A DNA stretch of 49,197 nucleotides from Amphibiibacter pelophylacis (GTDB lineage: Bacteria; Pseudomonadota; Gammaproteobacteria; Burkholderiales; Burkholderiaceae_C), in contig NZ_JAWDIE010000022.1 in NCBI RefSeq assembly GCF_037688875.1, forward strand, positions 1 through 49,197, given 5' to 3'. Below are positions 23,843 through 32,361 of the stretch, in pieces (position 1 is the stretch's first letter; every line of letters begins with the position of its first letter). Position numbers and translations under genes: made by a program. Under the pieces are notes generated by a model. That model made no database searches, had not been told where the DNA came from, and worked only from the letters and a program-made list of their open reading frames with translations.

Positions 23843-24014
23843 GGGGAAAGCTCCTCAAATAACCTCAAAATGCGCCAACCGGCTTAGCCGGTCTCCGCTG
23901 ACTCCCCGGCCCATCGGCCAGGAGAGACATCCGGAACAGCGCACTGACATGCAGACACTGACTGTCTCCTGATCTCTCTGGACGCATTATCACGGTCAAT
24001 GCGCCATCTGTTCA
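23843..24014 (-). promoter_or_regulatory. Promoter and long structured leader of the RRM gene
   Basis: TGAACA (24009-24014) and GATAAT (23986-23991) are separated by 17 nt (4 and 5 of 6 matches). Transcription would start near 23979, giving a leader of about 137 nt. The leader can form ACCGGC-TAA-GCCGGT (23878-23892) and a longer-range CAGGAGA/TCTCCTG stem (23919-23925 with 23965-23971). Long leaders of this sort are common in cold-shock genes. Confidence 0.5.
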
Positions 24015-24199
24015 CAAAATCTGAAGGCTTTCTTTTTCATTGGCGTGAAAGCAACTGCCTCCATCACCCTGCGCCCGCTCTAGCCACAGCGGCGTTCACC
24101 TGCAGATGCGGGGTAGACAGCCCTCCAAAAGACGCTTCGCGCTGTTGTCTGCAGGCAACAGACCTGGAGCGATTACTGTGAAAGCGCGGCGAGAAAGGC
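24015..24199. other. Non-coding remainder between uup and the RRM leader
   Basis: The full gene-free stretch is 23843-24199 (357 bp). Beyond the RRM leader and promoter, this part holds a possible CTGTTG-N8-CAACAG hairpin (24142-24161) that could end uup transcription, followed on the minus strand by a short TCTTTT tract 10 nt later. I see no tRNA, recognisable small RNA or convincing frame. Confidence 0.4.
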
Positions 24200-26173
24200 T
24201 CAGCTGGCGCCGGGCTTTCGGGCATCGAGCTGCTCCCAGCGCTCCAGAGCGGCCATCAAAGCCTCTTCCAGGCGATCGAAATGGGCCTGGACCTCGCCCG
24301 CCGCCGTCAGCGTGCGGGCCTGTCCGTCCAGCGCCTGGACCGGAACGGCCACGCCCGGCCCCTGGTAGAGCGAGCCGTCGGCCAGCAGCGCGGTCAGGCG
24401 GGCCAGTTCGGACTCCATGGCCTCGATGTGCGCGGGCAGCGCGTCCAGTTCGCGCTGCTCTTTGTAGCTGAGCTTGACGCGCGCGGGCGCCGCCGGAGCG
24501 CTGACTGGCGCAGCCACGGGCTCAGGCGGTGCCGCTGCTGCGGGTTGGGCCTGCGCGGCGCTGCGCTGGGCCTGCGCCATGCGCTGGCTTTGCACCGCCC
24601 AGTCGGTGATGCCGCCCTCGAATTCGCGCCACTGCCCGGGGCCTTCCCAGACCAGCAGGCTGGTCACGACGTTGTCCAGAAAGCGCCGGTCGTGGCTGAC
24701 CAGAAACACGGTCCCGGGATAGGTCTGCAGCAGCTCTTCGAGCAGCTCCAGCGTTTCGATGTCCAGATCGTTGGTCGGCTCGTCCAGCACCAGCACGTTG
24801 GCCGGGCGGGCAAAGAGGCGCGCCAGCAGCAGGCGGTTGCGCTCGCCACCCGACAGCGTGCTGACCGGCGCATTGGCGCGCGCGGGCGAGAACAGGAAAT
24901 CGCCCAAGTACGACATCACGTGCTTGCGCGCGCCACCGATTTCGACCCAGTCGCTGCCCGGGCTGATGGTGTGCGCCAGCGTGGCGCTGTCGTCGAGCTG
25001 GGCGCGCATCTGGTCGAAGTACGCGACCTGAATCTGCGTGCCCAGCGCCACCGTGCCGCTGTCGGGCGGCTCCAGCCCCAGAATCAGGCGCAGCAGCGTG
25101 GTCTTGCCTGCGCCGTTGGGGCCGACGAGACCGATGCGGTCGCCGCGCAGCACGGTGAGGTCCAGCTGGTGCGCGATCTGGCGCTCACCCTCGGTGTGGG
25201 CGTAGCGCTTGCTGACCTGCTCCAGCGTGGCAACCAGTTTGCCCGAACGCTGGCTGCCATCAACCTGAAGGCGGACCTGGCCGACGCGCTCGCGGCGCTG
25301 TTCGCGCTGTTCGCGCAGCGCCTGCAGGCGGGTGATGCGGCTCTGGCTGCGCGTGCGGCGCGCTTCGACGCCCTGGCGGATCCAGACTTCTTCCTGCGCC
25401 AGCAGCTTGTCGAAGCGGGCGTTGGCGAGCTGCTCGTCGTGAATCTCCTGCGCCTTTCGGGCTTCGTAGGCGCTGTAGCGGCCGGGATAGCTGCGCAGCG
25501 TGCCGCGATCCAGCTCGACGATGCGCGTGGTAACAGCGTCCAGAAACGCGCGGTCGTGGGTGATGAGCACCAGCGCCCCGGCAAAGCCGTTGAGCAGGCC
25601 TTCCAGCCAGGCGATGGCCGACAGGTCGAGGTGGTTGGTGGGCTCGTCCAGCAGCAGCACGTCGGGCCGGGCGACCAGCGCCTGCGCCAGCGCCACACGC
25701 TTTTTCTGGCCACCGGACAGCTCGGCGACGACGCGCGTGCCGTCCAGATCCAGCCGGTCCAGGGTTTCGTCCACGCGGCGCGACCAGCTCCAGGCGTCCA
25801 GCGCGGTGATGCGGGTTTCCAGCTCTTCGATCAGCGCGGCATCGGGCTGGGGCAGCTCATGCTGGGCGGTCCAGGCCTCGACGGCGTCGCGCTCGGCCTG
25901 CACGCCCTGCGAGACGGCCTCGAAAACGGACAGGCCCGCGTCAAAGCGCGGCTCCTGCGGGACGTAGACCAGACGCAGGTTCTGCTGGCGCTGGATCAGG
26001 CCGTCGTCCAGCGGCTCCAGCCCGGCCAGGACCTTGAGCAGCGAGGATTTGCCCGCGCCATTGCGCCCGATCAGGCCGACGCGCTCGCCCGCCTCCAGCG
26101 ACACGTCGGCGTGGTCCAGCAGGGCCACGTGGCCGTAGGCCAGGCAGGCCTGGGTCAGGGAAAGCAGTGCCAT
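24200..26173 (-). CDS. uup: ABC-F ATPase Uup
   Basis: A 657-residue soluble duplicated ATPase. The first Walker A is GRNGAGKSS (36-44) with signature LSGGQKKR and DEPTNHLD; the second is GPNGAGKTT with LSGGERNR and DEPTNDLD. A C-terminal charged coiled coil (about 580-650, YKEQRELDALPAHIEAME) is the DNA/ribosome-binding domain that marks Uup rather than other ABC-F proteins. Uup is linked to transposon excision and ribosome-associated functions. The start at 26173 gives the family N-terminus. The terminator of the upstream DUF481 gene lies in its leader. Confidence 0.9.
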   Translation of the reverse strand: MALLSLTQACLAYGHVALLDHADVSLEAGERVGLIGRNGAGKSSLLKVLAGLEPLDDGLIQRQQNLRLVYVPQEPRFDAGLSVFEAVSQGVQAERDAVEAWTAQHELPQPDAALIEELETRITALDAWSWSRRVDETLDRLDLDGTRVVAELSGGQKKRVALAQALVARPDVLLLDEPTNHLDLSAIAWLEGLLNGFAGALVLITHDRAFLDAVTTRIVELDRGTLRSYPGRYSAYEARKAQEIHDEQLANARFDKLLAQEEVWIRQGVEARRTRSQSRITRLQALREQREQRRERVGQVRLQVDGSQRSGKLVATLEQVSKRYAHTEGERQIAHQLDLTVLRGDRIGLVGPNGAGKTTLLRLILGLEPPDSGTVALGTQIQVAYFDQMRAQLDDSATLAHTISPGSDWVEIGGARKHVMSYLGDFLFSPARANAPVSTLSGGERNRLLLARLFARPANVLVLDEPTNDLDIETLELLEELLQTYPGTVFLVSHDRRFLDNVVTSLLVWEGPGQWREFEGGITDWAVQSQRMAQAQRSAAQAQPAAAAPPEPVAAPVSAPAAPARVKLSYKEQRELDALPAHIEAMESELARLTALLADGSLYQGPGVAVPVQALDGQARTLTAAGEVQAHFDRLEEALMAALERWEQLDARKPGAS

Positions 26174-26204
26174 GGGCGCGGTCCGTTTCGGGAAAATCGG
26201 CGGA

Positions 26205-26246
26205 TAAAACAAAAGCGGCTGCGGGACTCCCGTCCACGCAGCCGCT
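26205..26246 (-). terminator. Intrinsic terminator of the DUF481 gene
   Basis: AGCGGCTGCG (26214-26223) pairs perfectly with CGCAGCCGCT (26237-26246) around a 13-nt loop. On the minus strand the stem is followed by TTTTGTTTTAT. It lies 66 nt after the DUF481 stop and about 40 nt before the uup ATG. Confidence 0.8.
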
Positions 26247-26311
26247 GGCTGAACCATCATCGGGCCGGGGATTGTATCGCCCGGCTGTCGGCAAGGTCAG
26301 CGCTCAGGCGA

Positions 26312-27112
26312 TCAGTTCGCGCCCAGCTTGACGTTCACGCCCGTCAGGATGGACAGATCGTTCTTCTTGTTGCCCAGGGCGGGCTTGCTGTTGTAGTTGT
26401 TGGTCAGGCCCAGGGTGGCGCTGATGGTGTTGGTCAGCGCGACGCTGCCGCCTGCGGTGGCCTTGATCAGCATGGCCTTGTCGCCGCTGATGCCGGGCTG
26501 CAGTTCGACGCTCTGGTAGGCGGTCAGCTGCGGGCCGATGGCGTGGGTCGAGGCCTCGCCCAGCACCACGGAAGCGCGGCTGAAGCTGGTGCCGGTCTCG
26601 CCGTTGACAGTCTTGTTGCTGCCGTACTTGTCCGCGCTGTAGCCCAGACCGCCGTAGACGTCAAACGTCATGTCCGGGGCCTTGATGACGTGGTAGCCCA
26701 GACCAGCGCCCACCGAGGTGCGCAGGTTCAGGTCCTGCTGGCCGTCACGCAGGAAGCCCAGATTGCCGTAGCCGTAGATGTCGGAGGTGATGTTGTAGTC
26801 GTACTGGCCGAACAGGCTGGCGTTGTTGGCGGCGACGTTCTGGCTGGTGGAGCTCAGGGTGCCATCGGCGTTCAGCACACGGGCCGTGCCCTGGGCGCGG
26901 TTGATCAGCGCGTTCAGGGTGATGCGGTCGACGGCGGTGGCGCGGTTCAGGTTGCCGCTGATGGCAACGCTGCGCGACTCGCTGTTGCCCTGGGTGATGG
27001 CACCGGAGGCACCGACGCTGCCGCGCCATTGACCGTCCTGCGCTTGCGCCATGGCAGTACCAGCAGCGGCCAGGCTCAGGGCCAGAACGGACAGTTTCAC
27101 GAATTTGGACAT
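26312..27112 (-). CDS. DUF481-family outer-membrane protein
   Basis: A 266-residue protein with a signal peptide (1-22, cleavage after AMA). A run of amphipathic strands follows with alternating aromatic and polar residues, such as SLFGQYDYNITSDIYGYGNLGFLRD and VGAGLGYHVI. This matches the DUF481 (YdiY-like, salt-induced) beta-barrels. The function is not known. Its own terminator and an upstream gap of about 160 bp to the gshB terminator suggest a monocistronic gene. GGAATCC precedes the ATG as a weak ribosome binding site. Confidence 0.82.
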   Translation of the reverse strand: MSKFVKLSVLALSLAAAGTAMAQAQDGQWRGSVGASGAITQGNSESRSVAISGNLNRATAVDRITLNALINRAQGTARVLNADGTLSSTSQNVAANNASLFGQYDYNITSDIYGYGNLGFLRDGQQDLNLRTSVGAGLGYHVIKAPDMTFDVYGGLGYSADKYGSNKTVNGETGTSFSRASVVLGEASTHAIGPQLTAYQSVELQPGISGDKAMLIKATAGGSVALTNTISATLGLTNNYNSKPALGNKKNDLSILTGVNVKLGAN

Positions 27113-27274
27113 GATGGATTCCTGTTGATCTAAGGGTTTACGAGAGGTAGTGTGGTCATTCTAGGGAGTTACCCTGGCCCGTCCAGACTTGGCGGGTGAT
27201 TTCCCCGGAATCCGGCGGGATTGGCCTCAAATGTGTGCAGACGACGCAACACATTGATACAAGTGATTGAATCC

Positions 27275-27313
27275 AAATAAAAATCGCCGTGAAGATTTCG
27301 AGTCCTCACGGCG
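27275..27313 (-). terminator. Intrinsic terminator of the gshA-kup-gshB unit
   Basis: CGCCGTGA (27285-27292) and TCACGGCG (27306-27313) pair perfectly with a 13-nt loop. On the minus strand the stem is followed by ATTTTTATTT. It lies 44 nt after the gshB stop codon. Confidence 0.85.
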
Positions 27314-27356
27314 TCCCGGGTTCCCTACGGCGCAATTCTTTACCGGCGCACCCCCA

Positions 27357-28370
27357 TCAGCCACCCACGCCCTGCTTCGCCAGCCCGTCCCAGAACAGGC
27401 GGGCGACATCGCAGCCGGTCTGCCAGGTGATCTCCTGGAAGCAGGTCGGACTGGTGACGTTGATCTCGGTCAGGTGGCTGCCGATGATGTCCAGCCCCAC
27501 CAGGAAGAGGCCGCGCCCGGCCAGCACCGGGCCCAGCGCGCGGGCGATGCGCCAGTCGTCGTCCGTCAGGGGGCGGGCCTCGCCGCGCCCCCCGGCCGCC
27601 AGGTTGCCGCGCACCTCGCCGTTCTGCGGGATGCGCGCCAGCGCGTAGGGCACGGGCTCGCCGCCGATCAGCAGAACGCGCTTGTCGCCCTGGTCGATCT
27701 CGGGCAGGCGGCGCTGCACCATGATCGTCTGCGCGCCGTCCTGCGACAGCATCTCGATGATGCTGCCCAGGTTCATGCCGTCCTGCGCCACGCGGAAAAT
27801 GCCCGCGCCGCCCATGCCGTCCAGCGGCTTGAGGATGATGTCGCCGTGCTCGCGCCAGAAGGCGCGAATCTGCGTCGCGTCGCGCGTGACCAGCGTGGGC
27901 GGCGTGAACTGCGGGAACTCCAGAATGGACAGCTTCTCCGGATGTCCGAACAGCGCCTCCGGGCGGTTGAACACGCGGGCGCCTTCGCGCGCGGCCTGCG
28001 CCAGCAGGTGGGTGGCGTAGAAAAAGGCCGTATCGAAGGGCGGATCCTTGCGCATCAGCACGGCGGCAAAGTCCTTGAGGGGCTGCCACAGCGGGGCGTC
28101 GCCGCCCGCCGCCACGTCAAACCATTCGGGATGCGTGCCCGCCGCCACAGGCAGCGGCAGATCGTGCAGGAGCAGCTCGCGCACCTGCGCCTGAACGCCG
28201 GTCTGCTCCGTCCTGGTCAGGCTGTCGACCAGCGCCACCCAGACGCGCAGGCCACGGCGCTGCGCCTCGCGCATCATCACGTAGGTGCTGTCCTTGTAAA
28301 TGGCAAAGGATTCGGGCGCGTCGGCCACGAAAAGGATGGACGCAGGGGTGCGTGCGGCGCTGTCTGTCAT
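27357..28370 (-). CDS. gshB: Glutathione synthetase
   Basis: Joins gamma-glutamylcysteine and glycine using ATP. The 337-residue ATP-grasp enzyme shows LFVADAPESFAIYKDSTYVMM near the N-terminus, ILKPLDGMGGAGIFRV (ATP loop, Lys and Gly-rich), EINVTSPTCFQEI (metal/substrate site with Asn) and a C-terminal domain typical of bacterial GshB. It overlaps the kup stop by 4 nt (ATGA), so it is co-translated with it. It is the last gene before a strong terminator. Confidence 0.94.
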   Translation of the reverse strand: MTDSAARTPASILFVADAPESFAIYKDSTYVMMREAQRRGLRVWVALVDSLTRTEQTGVQAQVRELLLHDLPLPVAAGTHPEWFDVAAGGDAPLWQPLKDFAAVLMRKDPPFDTAFFYATHLLAQAAREGARVFNRPEALFGHPEKLSILEFPQFTPPTLVTRDATQIRAFWREHGDIILKPLDGMGGAGIFRVAQDGMNLGSIIEMLSQDGAQTIMVQRRLPEIDQGDKRVLLIGGEPVPYALARIPQNGEVRGNLAAGGRGEARPLTDDDWRIARALGPVLAGRGLFLVGLDIIGSHLTEINVTSPTCFQEITWQTGCDVARLFWDGLAKQGVGG

Positions 28371-30232
28371 ATCTCGACCTTGGAACCCAGTTCAACGACC
28401 CGGTTGGCCGGCAGGCCCAGGAAGTCGGCCGTATCGGCGGCGTTGCGGTGCATGCTGGCGAAGAGCTTCTCGCGCCAGGCCGACATGCCCGAGCCCACCG
28501 TGGGCATGACCGAATCGCGCGACAGGAAGTAGCTGGTGTCCATTTCGTCCAGCGGCACGCCGCGCGAAGTCAGCTGCGACAGCGCTTCGGGCACGTCCGG
28601 ATCGTTCTTGAAGCCGAAGTTCAGGATGACCTGCCAGCAGTCGTGGCCCAGCTGCTCGATCTCGACGCGCTTCTGGAACCCGATCCACGGCACTTCATGC
28701 GTGCGGGCGGTGACAAAGAGGTTGTACTCGTGCAGCACCTTGTTGTGCTTGAGGTTGTGCAGCAGCGCATTGGGCGTCATGCCCACGTCGGGCGTCAGAA
28801 AGACCGCCGTGCCCGGCACGCGCGCAGGCGGGCTGTAGAAGACACCGTCCAGGAACTCGGACAGGTTCAGCGCATCGTCGCGCAGGTGCTGGCGCACCAG
28901 GGCGCGGCCGCGCTGCCAGGTCGAGATCAGCATGAACATGACCGCGCCGATGACCAGCGGGAACCAGCCGCCGTCGATCACCTTGAGCAGGTTGGCGCCC
29001 AGGAAGGCCAGGTCAATGACCAGGAAGAAAGCCGTTGCGGCCACGCACAGCACCGGGTTGAGCTTCCAGGCGTAGCGGATCACGAAGAAAGTCAGGATGG
29101 TGGTGATGCTCATGTTCACCGTCACCGCGATGCCGTAAGCCGCCGCCAGCTTGCCCGACGAGCCAAACATCAGCACCGCGAAGACCACCGCCGCATACAG
29201 GCCCCAGTTGACCACCGGGACGTAGATCTGGCCCGTGTCGCGCACCGAGGTGTGCAGGATGTGCATGCGCGGCAGATAGCCCAGCTGGATGGCCTGCTTA
29301 ACCACCGAGAACAGCGCCGAGATCAGCGCCTGCGACGCAATCACCGTGGCCATGGTCGCCAGGATGACCATGGGCCACAGCGCCCACTGCGGCACCATCA
29401 GGTAGAAGGGATTTTCCGCCGCCTTGGGGTTGGCCAGCAGCAGCGCGCCCTGGCCGAAATAGTTGATCAGCAGTGCGGGCATGACCAGGCCGTACCAGGC
29501 GATGCGGATGGGTTTGGCGCCAAAGTGACCCATGTCGGCATAGAGCGCCTCGCCGCCCGTCACGCACAGCACCACCGCACCCAGCACCACAAAAGCGACA
29601 AAGCCGTGCTGCGCGAAAAAGTGCAGCGCGTACCAGGGGTTGACCGCCAGCAGCACATGCGGGTTGGACGCAATGTGCGGCAGGGCCACCAGCGCAATCG
29701 CCACGAACCAGACCAGCGTCACCGGCCCGAAAGCGCGCCCGACCCGCGCCGTGCCAAGGCGCTGCACGGCAAACAGCGCCGTGAGCACCGCCAGCGACAC
29801 CGGCAGCACCAGACGATCCATGCTGGGCGCGATCAGCGACAGGCCTTCCACCGCCGACAGCACCGAAATGGCCGGCGTAATGACCCCGTCGCCAAAGAAA
29901 ATCGCCGTGCCGAACAGCCCCAGCAGCGCCACGCGGGCGCGCAGGCCAACGCGGTCCCCCACCGCCGACAGCGCCAGCGCCAGCAGCGCGATCACGCCGC
30001 CTTCGCCGTGGTTGTCGGCGCGCAGCACCAGCAGCACGTATTTGAGCGACACCACCAGCGTCAGCGCCCAGAACATCAGGGACAGCACGCCCATGATGCT
30101 GTCGTGGTCGATGGGCACGTGGCCCAGCAGGAAGACTTCCTTGACGGCGTACAGCGGGCTGGTGCCGATGTCGCCATAAACGACGCCCAGAGCCGCCAGG
30201 GTGAGGGCGGCCAGAGAGGTTTTTTTCTGCAT
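28367..30232 (-). CDS. kup: Low-affinity potassium transporter Kup
   Basis: A 621-residue KUP/HAK family K+:H+ symporter with about 12 membrane segments (roughly residues 1-450) and a soluble C-terminal domain. LGVVYGDIGTSPLYA at the N-terminus, FFGDGVITPAISVLSAVEGL and ALYADMGHFG are family hallmarks. The start at 30232 is fixed by MQKKTSLAALT. It lies between gshA and gshB and overlaps gshB by 4 nt. Kup mediates constitutive K+ uptake, especially at low pH. A palindrome sits just upstream of its ribosome binding site. Confidence 0.93.
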   Translation of the reverse strand: MQKKTSLAALTLAALGVVYGDIGTSPLYAVKEVFLLGHVPIDHDSIMGVLSLMFWALTLVVSLKYVLLVLRADNHGEGGVIALLALALSAVGDRVGLRARVALLGLFGTAIFFGDGVITPAISVLSAVEGLSLIAPSMDRLVLPVSLAVLTALFAVQRLGTARVGRAFGPVTLVWFVAIALVALPHIASNPHVLLAVNPWYALHFFAQHGFVAFVVLGAVVLCVTGGEALYADMGHFGAKPIRIAWYGLVMPALLINYFGQGALLLANPKAAENPFYLMVPQWALWPMVILATMATVIASQALISALFSVVKQAIQLGYLPRMHILHTSVRDTGQIYVPVVNWGLYAAVVFAVLMFGSSGKLAAAYGIAVTVNMSITTILTFFVIRYAWKLNPVLCVAATAFFLVIDLAFLGANLLKVIDGGWFPLVIGAVMFMLISTWQRGRALVRQHLRDDALNLSEFLDGVFYSPPARVPGTAVFLTPDVGMTPNALLHNLKHNKVLHEYNLFVTARTHEVPWIGFQKRVEIEQLGHDCWQVILNFGFKNDPDVPEALSQLTSRGVPLDEMDTSYFLSRDSVMPTVGSGMSAWREKLFASMHRNAADTADFLGLPANRVVELGSKVEI

Positions 30233-30243
30233 GATGGCTTTCA

Positions 30244-30258
30244 GGTCCGCTGCGGACC
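30244..30258 (-). other. Perfect inverted repeat before kup
   Basis: GGTCCGC-T-GCGGACC is a 7-bp palindrome 12 nt before the kup ATG, overlapping or abutting its weak ribosome binding site in the gshA-kup spacer. It could form an intercistronic hairpin limiting kup translation or processing. No T-run follows, so it is not a terminator. Confidence 0.5.
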
Positions 30259-30281
30259 GTGAGACGCGGGCAAGCGGGCTG

Positions 30282-31565
30282 TCAGTCGTACTGCTCGGCC
30301 TGCGGGTCGGTGGCTTCCATCTCGTAGGAAGCGGCCAGCAGCGCCAGGCGGCCCAGAACGCCGTACATGTAAAAGCGGTTGGGCTCGGCGGGACCAATCT
30401 GCGGCTGGCCCATCAGACGCGCCAGCTCCATGGGCACGAAGCGCGCGCCGGGGGAGTTCAGGTTCTCGTCGATGCCGCGCTCGCCGTGGACGCGGTAAAA
30501 ACCGCCGACCACGTAGCGGTCCATCATGTAGACGACGGGCTCGGCCACCGAATCCTCGATGCGCTCGGAGGTCGGCACGCCCTCCTGGATGATGACGCGG
30601 CTGAGCGCCTGGCCGTCTTTCACCGTGCTCATCTTGTTGCGCGAGCGGCGGTTCAGGCTGTCCAGATCTTTGGCATCACGCACCGTCATGATGCCCATGC
30701 CGTAAGTGCCGTTGTCGGCCTTGACGATGACAAAGGGCTTTTCGGTGATGCCGTACTCTTTGTACTTGCGCCGGATGCGGCCCAGCAGGCTGTCGACGTG
30801 GTTCTGCACGCACTCCAGGCCCGTGCCTTCGGCGAAATCGACTGCGGGGCAGTTCTCGAACAGCGGATTGATCAGCCAGGGGTCCATGCCCAGCACTTTG
30901 GAGAACTTCTTGGCGACTTCCTCGTAGCTTTGGAAGTGGCGCGATTTGGTGCGCACCGCCCAGCCGGCCTGCAGCGGCGGCAGCAGATACTGCTCGTGCA
31001 GGTCGCGCAGGATGTCCGGAATGCCCGCCGACAGGTCGTTATTGAGTAGAATCGTGCACGGATCGAAGTGCTTGAGCTTGATGCGGCCGCGCTCGCGGAT
31101 CAGCGGCTCGGTGGTCAGCACCGAGCCGTCGGCCAGCTGGATGTCGGTCGGCTGCGTGACGGCGGGGTCCAGGCTGCCCAGGCGCACGTTCAGCCCGGCC
31201 ATGTGGAAAATCGTCATCAGCTGCTTGACGTTGGCCAGGTAGAAGTGGTTACGCGTGTGGTTCTCGGGGATGAGCAGCAGGTTCTTGGCCTCGGGGCAGA
31301 TCTTCTCGATCAGGGCCATGGCCGCCTGCACCGCCAGCGGCAGCATGTCGGGCGTCAGGTTGTTGAAGCCGCCCGGGTAGAGGTTGGTGTCCACCGGCGC
31401 GATCTTGAAACCCGCATTGCGCACGTCCACCGAGCAGTAAAACGGCGGCGTGTGCTCCATCCACTCGAGGCGGAACCAGCGCTCGATGACGGGCATGGAT
31501 TCAAGAATGCGCTGTTCCAGCTCGTTGATGGGACCAGTCAGTGACGTAACCAGATGAGGGACCAT
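30282..31565 (-). CDS. gshA: Glutamate-cysteine ligase (proteobacterial type)
   Basis: Makes gamma-glutamylcysteine, the first step of glutathione synthesis. The 427-residue protein matches the beta/acidithiobacilli type of GshA (TIGR02049 class), unrelated in length to the E. coli enzyme. Recognisable segments are FYCSVDVRNAGFKIAPVDTNLYPGGFNNL, IPENHTRNHFYLANV, VIVKADNGTYGMGIMTV and RVHGERGIDENLNSPGARFVP. The start is the ATG at 31565; the upstream ribosome binding site is weak. It is first in the gshA-kup-gshB unit and lies 97 bp from rppH. Confidence 0.92.
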   Translation of the reverse strand: MVPHLVTSLTGPINELEQRILESMPVIERWFRLEWMEHTPPFYCSVDVRNAGFKIAPVDTNLYPGGFNNLTPDMLPLAVQAAMALIEKICPEAKNLLLIPENHTRNHFYLANVKQLMTIFHMAGLNVRLGSLDPAVTQPTDIQLADGSVLTTEPLIRERGRIKLKHFDPCTILLNNDLSAGIPDILRDLHEQYLLPPLQAGWAVRTKSRHFQSYEEVAKKFSKVLGMDPWLINPLFENCPAVDFAEGTGLECVQNHVDSLLGRIRRKYKEYGITEKPFVIVKADNGTYGMGIMTVRDAKDLDSLNRRSRNKMSTVKDGQALSRVIIQEGVPTSERIEDSVAEPVVYMMDRYVVGGFYRVHGERGIDENLNSPGARFVPMELARLMGQPQIGPAEPNRFYMYGVLGRLALLAASYEMEATDPQAEQYD

Positions 31566-31662
31566 GAGAGGTGTCCAAATGAAAGTGACAGCGGATTAAA
31601 CCACCAAACGCCCGATTTTGCTGCACCTGCACAAGGGGGTGCTGGCGACTGCACAACACGGT

Positions 31663-32301
31663 TCAGCCGGGACGGGTGTCGGGGGTTGCGGCGCCGGGAT
31701 CGGCTTCGGTCGCCGGAGCATCCAGCCCTTCGCGGCGCGGTGGGCGCGGGCCGCTGCGCGGACGTCCCGCCCGAGGCTGACCCATGCGCTGGTAGCCCTC
31801 CGGCGGCACGGTCGACACGCGGCCCGCGTCGGGCGGAAGATGGCCGACCAGCTCGGACAGCGCTGCCACGTAGACGCCGCGCTTGAACTCGATCACGGCT
31901 TCCATGGGCACCCAGTACTCGCTCCAGCGCCAGGCGTCGAACTCGGGGTGGCTGGTGGCGCGCAGGTCCAGGTCGCTGTCGCGGCCGGTCAGGCGCAGCA
32001 GGAACCAGATCTGCTTCTGGCCCTTGTAATGGCCGCGCGCCTCGCGCCGCACAAAGTGGGCGGGCACGTTGTAGTGCAGCCAGTCGCGCGTACGCGCCAG
32101 AATCTGCACATGGGCCTGCGTCAGGCCCACTTCTTCGTGCAGTTCGCGGAACATGGCCTCTTCCGGCGTCTCACCCTGCTTGATCCCGCCCTGGGGAAAC
32201 TGCCAGGAGTGGGTGCGCAAGCGCTTGCCCCAGAAGACCTGGTTGTGCGCATTCAACAGGATGATGCCGACGTTAGGCCGATACCCGTCACGGTCAAGCA
32301 T
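31663..32301 (-). CDS. rppH: RNA pyrophosphohydrolase (Nudix)
   Basis: Removes pyrophosphate from the 5' end of mRNA, opening it to RNase E. The 212-residue product starts MLDRDGYRPNVGIIL and has the Nudix box GGIKQGETPEEAMFRELHEEVGL (38-60). The last 50 residues are a Pro/Arg-rich disordered tail, a feature common in beta-proteobacterial RppH. The true start is at 32301; a long frame upstream on this strand is antisense to proS and not part of the gene. It is divergent from proS, 60 bp apart. Confidence 0.92.
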   Translation of the reverse strand: MLDRDGYRPNVGIILLNAHNQVFWGKRLRTHSWQFPQGGIKQGETPEEAMFRELHEEVGLTQAHVQILARTRDWLHYNVPAHFVRREARGHYKGQKQIWFLLRLTGRDSDLDLRATSHPEFDAWRWSEYWVPMEAVIEFKRGVYVAALSELVGHLPPDAGRVSTVPPEGYQRMGQPRAGRPRSGPRPPRREGLDAPATEADPGAATPDTRPG

Positions 32302-32361
32302 AATCGAACCCCAATTTTCAATTGTGGCCATTATCGCATCACCGGCCCGGCGCACCACCCC
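32302..32361. promoter_or_regulatory. Shared divergent promoter region rppH/proS
   Basis: The 60-bp spacer is AT-rich compared with its surroundings. On the minus strand TGCGATAAT (GATAAT at 32330-32335, extended -10) is a candidate promoter for rppH. CAATT-TTC-AATTG (32312-32324) is a small palindrome. On the plus strand CATTAT (32329-32334) could be a -10 box for proS. Confidence 0.35.

Noticed and set aside
23999..24181. A 60-codon frame in the gap between uup and the RRM gene
   Set aside because: It has no ribosome binding site, overlaps the putative RRM promoter, and its composition is not protein-like.
24281..27133. A 950-codon open frame on the plus strand opposite uup and the DUF481 gene
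   Set aside because: It crosses two real genes and a terminator and shows no recognisable domain; stop-free antisense frames are common at this GC content.
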